A stretch of 64,000 bases of DNA from the NCBI GenBank assembly GCA_905221605.1, contig CAJNDS010001602.1, positions 226,501-290,500 on the forward strand, written 5' to 3'. The notes under the pieces are model-generated. The model was given only the letters and a program-made list of their open reading frames with translations. It searched no databases and was not told the DNA's origin. The position numbers were made by a program, and so were the translations under genes. The stretch is from Symbiodinium natans (Eukaryota; Sar; Dinophyceae; Suessiales; Symbiodiniaceae). This document shows positions 12,896 to 23,742 of the stretch, piece by piece; position 1 is the first letter of the stretch, and every line of letters starts with the position of its first letter.

Positions 12896-14619
12896 AACTG
12901 TTCAACCCCTTTAGTAGCTCCTGTGAGCTAAACATGCCCGAAGCCACCAGTGGCACGGCGACCACTGCAGACCAACTCAGCGCTTCGCCCTCCACGAGCC
13001 ACTTCAAGAGGCCTCCGGCATTTTTTTTCAGGGGGGTTAGGGTTTATAGGGTTTGCAGGGAATTGAACGGTAAAAACCGCGCGTTGTCCTGACTGTAATT
13101 TTTGCAGTGGAGCTCAAAATCAATGTCGGTACTCTGCAGTTGATGCAGCCCTTCTGCGCGTTGAAGGGTTTAAGAATAGTGGGGCGTAAGGTCGGATAGA
13201 CTCAAATGGTCAAGGGACAGGAAAGGAGGAGCCCGACCATCACGGCGAAGCCCTTTCGGACGCTTCCGGACGTCTTCGCAATGAGGCCCACCACTATGCC
13301 GCCCCAGCCCTGTCGTTGGGCCGAGGACTCTTCAGGAACAAGAGTTGGCTCTTAGCTTTCTTTTGCTTGTGAGGGGTTTAGGGGGTGGAGCTGAGAGTAT
13401 CACAGACTTTGACTCTTTCGTTTGCCCGTTGGCATCTTGGTCTTCTGGATCCTGCGTCAAGACCGGGATGAGGGTCAGCCAAGTCCAGCGGTCGAAGAGA
13501 CCCTGCTCCTCCTGATTGCCTTGCTTAGGGCACTATCTACGGCGTTTAAGTTTAATTGGACACAAGCCACTTGCAAACAGAAGTGCAAGAAGAACTACAG
13601 ACATCGGCGAAGGGGCTCAGCAAACGACTCAACAGGATTGCGAGGCAGCCCAGCACGGCCATCTCGCAGCTGAAGAGGTAGCTATTTCGCTGTTCCCGCT
13701 GCAGTACCCACTCAGAAACAGCGCCGCCGAAGCCAGACAGGGCAGATGCAGACACGATGCAGAAGATACCCATCCAGAAGCTTTCTGCTGACGCGCTCTG
13801 GGGCTGAGAGGCACGGGCCTCCGATAGGCTCACTAGCACGCCTGAGAAAGACAGCAGCACCAGAGCGCAGCACTGCACAGGAGACTGCCGCCGCCCCAGC
13901 ATCAAGTAGACGAAGAGAGCTGTGAAGAGCATCTTCGTCTGGTTCAATATGTTGAAGACGATCCCGTCTAACTTCTGATAGGCCACCTCTGCAAACTTAC
14001 AACCTCGCGTCCCGGTGAAGCCCATTCAGTCCCAAACCTTTTTTTTAAGGCCTGCACCCCCTCAGCCCCCCGTCCACCTGGATGCATAAGTTCTGCAGCA
14101 GATAACTCAGTGAAGGAAGCCCGGCCGCCATCAGGAAGCTGTTGAAAGACCACCCTCTCATCACCTCCTTCTTCATAGTCGTGGGGTATTTGGGGGGCTT
14201 TCCCAGCGACGACCCTGAAGGCTTGTGTTGGGGTTAGCATGGCCCCACGACTTCCGGAGGAAGGCTCCCCACTACTTCCCCGTCCTGCAGCTTGCCTTCC
14301 ACTTGCAGCAGTCCCAAGCAAGCCACGACCTGCCGGGCACCAGAATTACTAGGTTCTGTATGACGAGGTCGTCCCAAAACGGAGACAATGGATGCTAGAC
14401 CCTTAGCGCTGGAGCACTGGTGCTTCCAGGGACATAGCCATGTTGGCATTCTACAGCGGGGAAATGGGCTCGTTCAGCATCCCTGTGGGGCCCCCTCAGT
14501 CAGCGCCTTGGCCGCCTCTGCGCCCAAGACCAGGCTCGGCACAGGCGTGCCCAGAGGGATGCACCGCTTCGCCAGGAGGGGCTGGGCGCCGAACTGGATG
14601 GCATGAATGGCCAGGTATC
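12870..14619 (-). CDS. Nucleotide-sugar transporter (Golgi/ER type), seven exons, 5' end not found
   Basis: Multi-pass membrane transporter of the nucleotide-sugar transporter family, expected to exchange nucleotide sugars for nucleotide monophosphates across the Golgi or ER membrane. Exons, all phase-checked: 14619-14507, 14329-14276, 14164-14078, 13986-13603, 13511-13452, 13309-13219, 13012-12870. Joined they give about 310 residues. Diagnostic stretches are QFGAQPLLAKR with PSLVLGAEAAK near the N-terminus, AGLPSLSYLLQNLCIQ, AYQKLDGIVFNILNQTKMLF, SGFGGAVSEWVLQREQRNSY, and GWGGIVVGLIAKTSGSVRKG. All six introns end in AG followed by G. One donor is GC (after 14507) and one begins GA (after 13452), where CAGG is repeated at both junctions; the others are GT. 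The stop lies in a TTTAGGG-like motif and might be intronic. The first exon with the start Met was not identified; an ATG near 14741 is only a guess. Confidence 0.9.
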
Positions 14620-15340
14620 CTCAGCAAGGACCGACGTGGCCCTAGGGGAAGCCCTAGACCCTCAACACGAAGGCGAGTTGATGCGGTAGTGATTCCTGAG
14701 TCTTAAGGGCTGCAGGCAAGCGGCCCAAACCATTGTGGGCAGCCAAGATGGCATGCAGAAGCATGGCACAACTGTCCAATTGACAGTGTCTGCTGACTAT
14801 TCCTGAACTTGTGTTTTTTTGTAGCTGCATCTCAAGGCGCAGATGCTATGCAATTCAAAGCCGGGTGCAACTGCAGGGCCATGCGAGGCCAGGAGCTAAG
14901 GCAAAGGTGACGTGAGCTACGGCCTGCTCCGCTCAAAGCCTAATCTGAGCATCTGCGCGATAAGCTGTTGGATGCGGGGTCTGACAAGGAACGCTGGCAT
15001 GAGTAACATCAGTGGGTTCCAAAGGCCACAAAAAAAGTCATGACCGGCAGATGGCTTGATCATATGATATCTTGCAATGCTTTGTCTGGTGGCCTTCTAA
15101 CCTGAAGCACAAAACCCTAAACCTTCAGCACGGTCAGACAGGCCAGGCTGCGATCGGGTAGAGCGCAGCACTCGTGGCATGGGTTGCTGCTGAAGGGGCA
15201 GCAGTAACAGAGGCGGCAGATGCTCGAGCCTCGATGCGGCTGTGGGGTTACTTGGGATGCTAAATACCTGTAGCTTCAGTTCCCCATCCTCATTCTTTCA
15301 AAAGTCGTAGGTGCGAGCCAGAAAACGTTACAGGCCTGAA

Positions 15341-15688
15341 CTAGTTTGCGGCCATGATGGTCGCATTGAGGGGTGCCGATAGGGTCAAACGAAGGCTCAC
15401 TGTTTCTTGTACATTGTGCGCAAGCTTCCCATCCGCGTCAACGGCGGCATGTTTGAAAAGCGTCATTCCGAATTCTGGGCTGGCCAGCATGAATGCTGTC
15501 CAAAACCCAGCAAGACTTGCAATACTTATTGGCTCATGATTCGTGCCGGTGGCAACATGTCCTGCCAATAAATATCGCCATCCTGTTACATCACGCGGGG
15601 CGGCTACACCCACCTTTGCTATTCCACCGCCCGCAAAGAATGAGCCTGTCCAGTGTCCAGACACCCAACCAAGGTTTTGGAGCCTCAA
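15341..15688 (-). CDS. Open reading frame of 115 codons, hypothetical
   Basis: A continuous frame with an ATG and a TAG. The middle (TGWRYLLAGHVATGTNHEPI and FWTAFMLASPEFGMTLFKHA) reads like a globular protein, and the segment has none of the TTTAGGG-like noise seen around it. I recognise no family. It may be a single large exon, a retrocopied fragment, or chance; codon use is less GC-rich than that of the transporter next door. Confidence 0.35.
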   Translation of the reverse strand: MRLQNLGWVSGHWTGSFFAGGGIAKVGVAAPRDVTGWRYLLAGHVATGTNHEPISIASLAGFWTAFMLASPEFGMTLFKHAAVDADGKLAHNVQETVSLRLTLSAPLNATIMAAN

Positions 15689-15754
15689 CCCGGAGCCCCC
15701 CGCCTCAAACAGTAGAACAAAACCATCCCCAACACTTTGCTTGAGAAAGCAAAC

Positions 15755-15818
15755 CTAAGCCATTGCCGCCAAGTCCGCCGTGGTCGAGGCCACCGGCACC
15801 TCGGATTCGGCGCGACGC
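15755..15818 (-). CDS. Probable C-terminal exon, gene unrecognised
   Basis: Acceptor GCCCCAG|G leads into 20 codons ending SEVPVASTTADLAAMA and a TAG. Codons are GC-rich at the third position (GCC, GTG, ACG, GCG), unlike the surrounding spacer. No partner exon could be joined in phase with certainty. Confidence 0.45.
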
Positions 15819-15992
15819 CTGGGGCGTACGGTGTTACGGGGGCGTAGGGAGAGAGGGACAGGGGTGAGTCCTGTTTCTGTGCTATGATCTAAGAGCTGGG
15901 CGAGGATGCAACTGTATCTTACAGAACGTAGTAGGTACAATTTCATAATTAGATGTTCGGGCAGAGTTGGATTATGGCGGGGAGACTTGCGG

Positions 15993-16023
15993 GGTGGGGG
16001 GGGGGGGGGGGGGGGGGGGGGGG
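15993..16023. repeat. Poly-G run
   Basis: About 30 nt of G broken by one T. Similar homopolymer runs (poly-C on the plus strand) occur near 4429-4444, 10107-10118, 18291-18307, 30017-30039 and 40150-40172. Confidence 0.9.
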
Positions 16024-16213
16024 TGTAGGATTGGGGTAGGGATTGAGGGAATTGAGAGTTCGGGAGGGCTGGCGATAAGGACTCAGGGAATCGAAGGCCC
16101 AGAATGCTCGTCTTGCATGGGTTCTGAGAACTTCAGCAGAAAGGAACAGTTCACAAAACCTTCTCATGTGCACAGATGTGTCTGTTCTTGTACTGAGGAG
16201 AATTCAAGCCTAC

Positions 16214-16292
16214 TTGGGCATGTGCTGTCATCCAATGCTCGCGCCTTGCTGCTTGGTGTCCGTGCTCGTCCATCTTGTGCTTGGAGTCGCTC
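16214..16292 (-). CDS. Exon of unrecognised gene
   Basis: Acceptor CTTTTAG|G, 26 codons starting ERLQAQDGRARTPSSKARAL, and a GTAGGC donor in phase 1. It lies 142 bp downstream of the apparent stop of the neighbouring PAEA exon, so it may belong to the next gene in the cluster. The product is basic, soluble and without a recognised domain. Confidence 0.5.
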
Positions 16293-16433
16293 CTAAAAGG
16301 ATCCAAAGAATCCAAGAAGCAAAGATGAATTTCCCATGGCCCATCCGCACAGTTCCTAACCACCCCACACATCGTCAAGGATGAACTCGAGATTCGAGTT
16401 TTCAGCAGCTGCGATCGTGAAACCGTGGAAACA

Positions 16434-16508
16434 TTAAGCAAGCGACTCAGGATCCGCTTCGGCTGGCGTTTCGGCAGGTGCTTCGGCTGGCGCTTCGGCA
16501 GGGCGCTC
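16434..16508 (-). CDS. Terminal exon with PAEA repeats, gene unrecognised
   Basis: Acceptor TTCTTCAG|G is followed by 24 codons and a TAA. The product is almost pure proline-alanine-glutamate: ERPAEAPAEAPAETPAEADP, then ESLA and the stop. The DNA repeat CTTCGGCTGGCG underlies it. It looks like the disordered acidic C-terminus of a protein whose body lies to the right (candidate exons between 17 and 28 kb). A GT inside the last codons means an internal exon cannot be excluded. Confidence 0.6.
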   Translation of the reverse strand, partial: ERPAEAPAEAPAETPAEADPESLA

Positions 16509-17330
16509 CTGAAGAAGAAAGGGAGGGGGATGCCTCAGGCATGAATGATGCGGGGTTTGAGCAGGGTTAGGCGGGCCCTCGGATCTACACCTCTACATCC
16601 TGGAAGGCTCCCGCAAACCCGACTCCAAAACGCTGAAAACAGTGGGCTCAATCGCGAAGGCCGCCATCCACTGCCGAAACAAACCTAAAACCCCAAAGCC
16701 CTGCGACCATGCCTCGGCAGCCGCCTGCCAGGCGCTAGACTTGGCAGCGCTAGCTGGTGGCTCCTCATCTTGCCGTTGCAGATGGAGGCTGGCTCAAGTT
16801 TCTAACCAACCCTGTCCCCACTGCAGTCAGCCAATGGTAACCTTACAAGCCATGAACCTGAACCACCCCCAAACCTCTGAACCTTCAGCCAGCCTCGATT
16901 GAGGCCCTCGGCTGCTGTCTCTGGGCCGGCTCCTTCGACAGTCTCGAGAGTCTGCTCATGCAGTTGTTGTATGTTCTCGCTTGGTACACTTCTCGATTGT
17001 TTCGGGGTGTTGCTTCAGAAGGCTTGGAATAAGGATTGGCGGAAGTTTCGGTGGACCACGGCTAAGCACTTGTACACCTTCGCAGACGCGGAGCAACCGC
17101 TGACCTTCGGGAGTCATGAGCAGTGTCTAGTTTTTGCTTTTGATGCATGTACTGATTTCGGTTCAGCGTGTTTGATGGCGCTTGCAGCATGCCGTACAAG
17201 TAAAAGTCGTGTTCGCCCCAAAGCGTCAGATCTTGAAGCCCTTTTGATCCAAAACCTTTACAACTTGAAGCCCCCAACCCCAAGCGGCCCTTGCAGCTGC
17301 GATAACTGACCGATGTGTGCTTCATACGAG

Positions 17331-17543
17331 TCAGTCCCAAAACGAGCTGCGCGACAAAGGCACAACAAGTCGTTCTTCTATCCAGTCCGCATTGTCAGGA
17401 GCCCACAGAAGCTCTAGCGTAGCACAAATGTAAACGGAGAACCGACGTTTAGAGTCTATAGAGTCTCCAAGTAAATCTCTGACAGGCGCTGAAGTGCCCC
17501 TACCCCTCAAGCTCAAGGCCCTCAGTTGCACGCCCCCAAACAC
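17331..17543 (-). CDS. Open frame of 70 codons, hypothetical
   Basis: Contains RDLLGDSIDSKRRFSVYICA and LELLWAPDNADWIEERLVVP. It looks protein-like but has no recognised motif and no clear splice sites. The opposite strand at 16899-17309 also carries a 136-codon frame. Confidence 0.3.
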   Translation of the reverse strand: MFGGVQLRALSLRGRGTSAPVRDLLGDSIDSKRRFSVYICATLELLWAPDNADWIEERLVVPLSRSSFWD

Positions 17544-18355
17544 CCCAAAATAGCTCTTAAGAACATACTCTCAACTCGATCCCCTTTGCCCCGTTTCAGA
17601 AGCCCTGACAAGAAAGCAGTTCCTGGCCCGCCGGCGGGCGGCCCTGGGCAGCGGCAAGCGCCTGGAGCTCGGCTGGACTCCTGGAGGTTCTGGGCTTGTT
17701 TTAGGAGGGCTTGGAAGCTATTTACTTCTGTCAGGGCCAGAGTTCGAGCGGGGATGAGGGCTTAGCACATGGGGGTCTGGTGCTGGAGCTTTCAAAGCTT
17801 GAGTCTGAAAGCTCTATCGTGGCCACCGGGCCAAGATCGACCCCAAACCCTGAGCCCCTGTTCAGCAGCTAAAGCCTGAAAGCCTAAACCCTGCAAAACC
17901 AGTGATGGCTGAGCCGGTCCACGAAGCAAACATTTTGACCACAAACCCAGGTTAGATCAACTGATTCGAATTGATGGGATTGTTTGGGTCAGGTTTGCAG
18001 GGCTTGAGCCGCATTGCCGGGCCCGGCTTTGAAATATTTTCAGCCCGCCCAAGAAAGGTGTCGACGCTGTTGCCCTCCCTGCGCCCGCCCCCCCAAACCC
18101 CGCATTTGAATGCATCAAACGGTCAGAAACTGCTCCCCACCTTAAACCTGGACAAGCACGCTCCTGAAGCTGCTCGGAGCCAGCTGCCTACCCGCCATGT
18201 GTGGCCTTCCGGACAAGTTGATGGTTCTTGGTGTCAGGAATTTGGGACGTAAGGTTCCCCATGAATTTCCTTGTTGGAACAAAGCATCAACCCCCCCCCC
18301 CCCCCCCGCCCTCGTCCGGATAGACTTCAGGAGCGGGAAGAACCCACCATCCCTC

Positions 18356-18780
18356 CCTTCTCTCTCCTCCTCTCTACCTGTCTCTGTCCTTCGCTCTCTC
18401 CTTGTGCTCCTTTCTTCTTTTTTTTCTCTCTCTCTCTCTCTCTCTCACGCTCTGTCTCTCTCTCTCGCTCTCCTTTTTCCTTCCGTCCTGCCAGACCAGA
18501 GGGGCGCGCGTTACCGAGTCTGTGAAAGGTGCGAAACATGGAGTGTGGAGGTGGGAGAGAACAGCCAATCTCTCTCTCTCTCTCTGTGTCTCACTCCCTC
18601 GCGCACTCTCTCTCTCTCTGTCTCTCTCGTCTTGTTCTGCTTCTTCTTCTTCTTCGCAGCGAAGAGGCCCCCCGTGAGAGAAGGCCCCGGCCACCTCTCT
18701 CTCTCTCTCTCTCTCTTTCTTTCTTGGGGGCATGGGGCCGAAGCCCCGGACGTCATTGCCCGCCCCTGTATTGGAGCCGC
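18356..18780. repeat. CT-rich tracts with a CATGGGGC module
   Basis: Blocks of (CT)n at 18427-18475, 18570-18630 and 18695-18715 separated by GC-rich sequence, then a CATGGGGCCGAAGCCCC module at about 18731. Long Ser-Leu or Arg-Glu open frames here are artefacts. No exon is supportable between 17.55 and 20.3 kb. Confidence 0.85.
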
Positions 18781-19379
18781 TCCAGTGAAAACGAGTTCGG
18801 GCCGGCGAGCGCGGAGTGGTTTCTTTCCCCCCCCCCCCGCAAAAAAAAACAGCTGAGCTAATTGCGCTCCCTCACTCCTTGCCCTAGCCCCACTCGCCTG
18901 CCAACTTAGCCTGCGCGCGAGAAAAACATGCACCCTGGGCCTCTCTTGGGTTCCCCAGGGGTTGCTATCATGGTAGTGGGCGTGTTTGGACACAGCCCCG
19001 CCCTTTAATTGGCTCGCCGCGGCTTTTCGGCACTCTAACTGCGTCGCTATCTCCTGTAGACGTCCGTCCCAAGCTAAGCTCCCCCACAATACTACCAGCA
19101 CCCGGGCCCCACTAGGGAACGGACGCCCTGCATCACATGACTCAATTGGCCTTCGGCCTTTTTTGATGGTGTGTTTTACTATTGTGTGTGTGACAGTTGC
19201 TTTACCCCCTGTGACAACACCGGACCCCTGACTCCCTCCTGAACTTGAAATCCCCGAATCCTCCAAGGCCCCCCCCCTTCGAGAAAACAACTTGCGCTGC
19301 CTTTGTACATCGCGCCCCTTTACGGCTCAAGCCTTGGCTCAGACCTTCTAGTGTAGGCGTCGTCTCGTCTCGCCCCCCC

Positions 19380-19620
19380 GACCACCATGTAGCAGACGCC
19401 GAAGTGGTTGCGGGCTCGTGCTTTCAACCCATCCCTTCTGGGACTGCTTGGTGTTCTTCTCTGACCCCTTCCCTCCGGGACTGTTCTGGTAGTAGACGCC
19501 GAGGTGGTTGTGGGTCGGTATTTTCGACTCCTTCCCGCCGGGACTGTTCGGGTTGTAGACGCCGATGTGTTTTGGACCTCGTCCCCCCGGAAGTGTTCTG
19601 GTAGCAGATGCGGAGGCGAC
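19380..19620. repeat. Degenerate tandem repeat, units of about 48-100 bp
   Basis: Copies begin GTAG(C/T)AGACGCCGA(A/G)GTGG near 19388, 19488, 19551 and (diverged) 19600, each followed by a CCTTCCC(G/T)CCGGGACTGTTC-like segment. A (CT)n tract follows at 19620-19650. On the minus strand the units read as VYYQNSPGGKG, probably without meaning. Confidence 0.75.
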
Positions 19621-20063
19621 TTCTCTCTCTCTCTCTCTCTTTCTCTGTCTCTTTCGATCACTCTCTCGCATGCCCAATCCGTCAGTCAGACACATCGACA
19701 ACTGAGCGCGCAAGCGAGCGAGAGAGAGCTCGTGCGACCCTAGAAGCTGGTACCACACAGCAGAGCTCAAGTGCCGTGCCTCGTTCCGCCTGGGCGTGCC
19801 ATGCTTGGTCTTGCCACAGGATGACCAGGGGAAGCCTTCCGGAAAGCGTTGTTGGTTCTGTAGGTCTTGACTTCAGGTCCGCCTTGTTGGAGCCTAGTTG
19901 GCCGGGTTCGGACCTGGCTGGAGGGATCTGTCCGTATGTCTGGAGGCATGCGCGAAGTGGCTGTTGTTCAGGTTTGCTTTGGGCTCTTGAAGGGAGACTT
20001 TCGGCTCTCTCCAAAAAATGCCGTGCACTGAGCGCAGCCAAACGTTTCTGACCTTGTTGAAGC

Positions 20064-20160
20064 TACACTGTCTGACATCTTCAGGTAGCGTTTCATGCCA
20101 ATATCTACAGGGTTACACTGTCTGACATCTTCAAGTAGCGTTTCATGCTAATATTTATAG
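20064..20160. repeat. Direct tandem duplication, period 50 bp
   Basis: TACACTGTCTGACATCTTCA starts at 20064 and again at 20114. Over 47 aligned bases the copies differ only by transitions (G/A, C/T, C/T, C/T). Confidence 0.9.
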
Positions 20161-20369
20161 ACGTGTACGAACCTTTCCTAGTCCTAGCTCTTGGCCACAG
20201 TGTGGACATGGCTGCTTGTCTTTGACATTGGCAGAGTGCCCTTGCTCCTCCGCTCAAAGGACAATGGTTCCTGAGGAGATGGTAGTCAGATTCTAGCTCT
20301 TCGATTTAACCCCTGACTCAGAGTTTGAACGTTAATTCCTGTGTCTTCTCTTGAGCTAGCTCCTAGGTC

Positions 20370-20620
20370 CTAAATCTGGCAAGAATCAACCGCCTGGTTT
20401 TGCACCGGCTGATACGCCATCTGCTCGGAAGCAAAGGCTGCTGCGCCCTTCCCTGGCCACTTCCCAACGGCCTCCAAAAGAGAGCTTGGGGAGTTTGAGT
20501 GCTTGGCAAAACAAGCTCGGAGGCAGATAGGGGCGAGAACCTGCGCTTCCTGCGGTATGCAGAGCTGGCCTGTCAAAACCTCCTTTGTAGTCTTCGGTAG
20601 GCTTGAGTTGTGCATCCAAC
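20370..20620 (-). CDS. Candidate coding segment, two competing frames
   Basis: One frame contains NSPSSLLEAVGKWPGKGAAA and a TAG; another contains KLSFGGRWEVAREGRSSLCF up to a GTGCAA donor. Both are free of stops over about 70 codons and free of telomere-like repeats, which suggests real coding sequence, but the frame cannot be chosen by eye. Confidence 0.35.
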
Positions 20621-20931
20621 TATACATGCGCATGCTGGTAACATACACCGATTCGTTGTTATTCGGTATGTCGCAACACCTTTGACGACAGCTGGCTTTT
20701 CTCATGAAGGTTTCCTTGCCCTGCCCAAGATGCACCTTCCCCTTGCCTTTGCCCATCTGTTCTGCTGAACCTCAAAGGACGGCAAAGCACAAGGCTTAGT
20801 AAGGCACGCTGGGCCACAACAGATCCTGAATCCCGAAGGGCACAAGGCAACAAAGCAGCGCCAAGTGCCTAAGCAGCATCCTTCAAACCGGGTGGGGGAA
20901 GGATGAGGCTGAAAGGTTCTTAGCCTGGACA

Positions 20932-21022
20932 ATTTCAAAAAGCCTCTCGCAGAATCGAACATCTGTGCATCCACGTGGCCACGGATCAGGTCTTGAAGAT
21001 CGGCCTCGACCTTCCACAGCAT
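20932..21022 (-). CDS. Candidate helical exon of unrecognised gene
   Basis: Reads MLWKVEADLQDLIRGHVDAQ then MFDSARGFLKLSRL. An alternative frame over the second half gives DVRFCERLFEIVQAKN, so an intron or frame change may lie inside. No splice sites fixed. Confidence 0.4.
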
Positions 21023-21118
21023 CGATTCTCAAAAGCGCTACTGCGCCCCTGAACCCACATGTCGTCTTGCGATACAATGCGCGTTGGGGGGCGTCGGGAA
21101 GATGGGTATACGCCGAAA

Positions 21119-21270
21119 GGAGGGAGGGAGAGAGGGACAGAGGGAGACAGAGAGAGAGAGGAGAGAGAGAGAGAGAGACAGGGAGAGAGAGAGAGAGCGG
21201 GAGAGAGAGAGGGAGAGAGACAGGGAGAGAGAGAGAGAGCGGGAGAGAGAGAGGGAGAACCAGAGGGAGA
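21119..21270. repeat. (GA)n tract with GGGAGAGAGA higher-order units
   Basis: Purine tract with 60-odd bp blocks (GACAGGGAGAGAGAGAGAG, GCGGGAGAGAGAGAGGGAG) repeated about twice. Open frames are artefacts. The following 21.3-22.9 kb holds no exon I can support; a plus frame at 21354-21623 and a minus frame at 21694-21497 are open but unconvincing. Confidence 0.85.
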
Positions 21271-22903
21271 ACCAGAGCCACACTTTTTAAAGCTTATTGT
21301 TATTCATGAAGCTCACAACTTATTAGTCACAAGTCGCCTGAGTTGCACAGCATTTGCACAGATGTGCGGGACAAAATGACGAACCCCAAATGCTCGCTGT
21401 CCACCAAGAATTAAACTTGTCCAACTTTATGAAAAGTTCAATGATGTCATCCAGTCCCGGGTCTTTGTTTACTTGTTGCTTTTCGGTTGATTGTTGCTAC
21501 GTGTTGTACTTTCTGCGGTTGTGTCGAGAAGCCCCACATTTGACGCGTGTGCTGGATAAGATGGGAAAATCGGCAAACACTCGGACAATTTTTGCAGTGA
21601 GCCTGATGGAATATGATTTCTGAACCTTCCCCAATACATCTAAAACTTGCCCCCTGACACCAAGAGCAGTGGCGCCTTCTGCTGCGCTTCCCACACTTGT
21701 CTTAGACGGTCAGCCTGACAAGCAAGCATAGGCTCAGAGCGGCTCAGCCCTGTCGGCTTCTCGGCGAACTTCAACATCAATGACTTCGATGGTCGAGGTG
21801 ACATCTTACATTAGTGCACCTGGAATGGACGGTCCATGGAAGTCCGAATGCTCAATGACAAACCTTGCCCAAGTCACTTTGCTGGCCAATCCGAGCCCAC
21901 GCGCGGAGTATGTAATTGCACGCGCATTAAAGCGTCACCTTCTGGCATAAGCCTACGTGCTTTAGCCTAATCAGAGTGAGCATGCCGACCTCAAAGACAC
22001 GCAAATCCGCAGAACACGAGCGTAACCAACTGTAAGATTCTAAGAGTCTCAAACATCGACATTGCGAAGAGAACTTGCTACTCCAGGGTTCCAGACCCTT
22101 GGCACTCTACCTCCGCTGCTTGCCTGTGCTTCCAGGTGCGGCTGGTCTGGCACACCTTTGCACGTCAACATTCTCCTATCCGGCTCACGGATGTCTTTAG
22201 GGGGGAACATTACAAGTTCGTAGGTGCATCCTCGAAAACCCTGCAATCTCCAAACATCGAACGGAAACATCCACAACAAGCAATTACAAATAGTCCTTTG
22301 CTTTCAGGTTGAGGGTTTTGTTCTGTGTCCCAGATTTGGGTTCTCATGGTCAGCTGCATTTGAAATGCTCCATTTGAAATAACTAACTATATATTTGCTG
22401 CCTCCTCAACCCACGCCCATGGCCCCACCCATGCACACCATGCGCAACAACACACGAGAAGTGCAAAAAACTCAACTCTCTACGCTGGCACTACACCCAA
22501 ATACCTGAAATCTACTGTCAACTCGAGCCCCTATAGCATCTAAAAACCCTATGGCCGATGACCAAAAGCACCGCATACCCTTGCCGCCCTTACCCAACTG
22601 TCCGACGCAACTCCCAACTTGAATTTGGATTCGTGACCTGGCGGCTCGGTCACCTTCGGGATGCCTTGCCTCAAGTTTTCTAGAGTTCGGGACGCTGCGG
22701 GGCTAGGAGGCCCTAAAGGTAAGTTTAGTATCTATGGGGTTCAGTTTAGGGGGTGGACGGATGATGATGAAATCTGGGAAGGCTAAAGTGGCTAAAGGCA
22801 GTGGCGACACTTGATCCAGGCCCTGAAGCGCGGATCAACGTCCATGGAGAAGCTCGGGCCCCCCCAATAAAAGGTTCAAGGCTTGAAAAACTAACCAATC
22901 TAC

Positions 22904-23035
22904 AGCGAGCCCGCTCCTGGCTCTCTTGAGAAAACTGGAACTGGCATACTGCAAGCAAACCGTCACTGCTTGGACCAGCTCAGCCACGCCAAGGCCGTCT
23001 GAAGCTGCTCTGCTTGCTTTGCCAGCTTCTGCAGC
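22904..23035 (-). CDS. Exon of unrecognised gene, 44 codons
   Basis: Acceptor CCTGCAG|G, exactly 44 codons in phase 0, and a GTAGAT donor. The product begins AAEAGKASRAASDGLGVAEL and ends SSFLKRARSGLA; it is alanine-rich and helical. A second acceptor-like TTTGCTTGCAG lies inside it. It probably belongs to the gene whose other candidate exons lie between 17 and 28 kb. Confidence 0.55.
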
Positions 23036-23138
23036 CTGCAGGCTAAACTGAACAGATGGGTAGGCCTAAGGCTGCGATTGGTCACCATGTGGAATGGCCT
23101 CGTGCTGTTGCTTTTGTGCTTTCTTTCTCTTCTTGTTT

Positions 23139-23260
23139 TGGCCTCTCTCTCTCTCTCTCTCGCTGTTTCTGTCATGGGGCGCGAGGGGGCAAGCCCCTCG
23201 GGCAGTCCGCGCGCCCCCCTCGTCTTGTGGGAGACTTGAAACTCGTAGGTGAGGAGGGGT
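23139..23260. repeat. (CT)n followed by CATGGGGC module, second copy
   Basis: A (CT)n run at 23143-23161 precedes CATGGGGCGCGAGGGGGCAA, similar in layout to the module at 18.7 kb. A further (CT)n run lies at 23361-23382. Confidence 0.65.
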
Positions 23261-23654
23261 TCTGCAGGACCCCTCCCCCTTCACTGAACCCGGCATGCCT
23301 TGGTAGCATCGAACAGCATTGATATGCCCCTTTTCCTTCAGCTTGGGTTCAGTTACTGTATATCTCTCTCTCTCTCTCTCTCGGCTTCCCTCCCTCCCCG
23401 TCTCTCCTTATCACCGAACCTTCGTACAGATGATATACTCTTCCTGTTGACCCCCGATCTATTGAATCCAGTGCGCTCACATTACATCGAATGTGCTCTT
23501 AGAGTAGCGAAGAATAAGGGACAGTATTTCAACAATTTCTGCTGCATCAATCACATGTATGACTCAAAGGATCCGGACACTTGAAGGACAGTGCCTGGTT
23601 GCCTGCACAAAACAAGTCGCGAAGCAAACTCAGTCATGGTCAACCTGTCAGAAC

Positions 23655-23742
23655 AGGAGGCCACTGCAGCGAAGCCGCTCTTCCATGCGTTGCTCCTTTG
23701 CTGCACGTCGCGCCGCGGCGAGTTGCGCCAGCTGCATAGCTG
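23655..23742 (-). CDS. Candidate alanine/arginine-rich helical exon
   Basis: Preceded by TTTTTTGAATGCAG, the frame reads DAAMQLAQLAAARRAAKEQR then MEERLRCSGLLF and a stop. It looks like a coiled-coil segment. The pyrimidine-rich acceptor supports the minus strand. The exit is unclear. Confidence 0.45.

Noticed and set aside
18197-19290. Ser-Leu and Arg-Glu rich open frames up to 259 codons
   Set aside because: They arise from (CT)n tracts, which have no stop codons in any frame; no protein-like segment outside the tracts convinced me.
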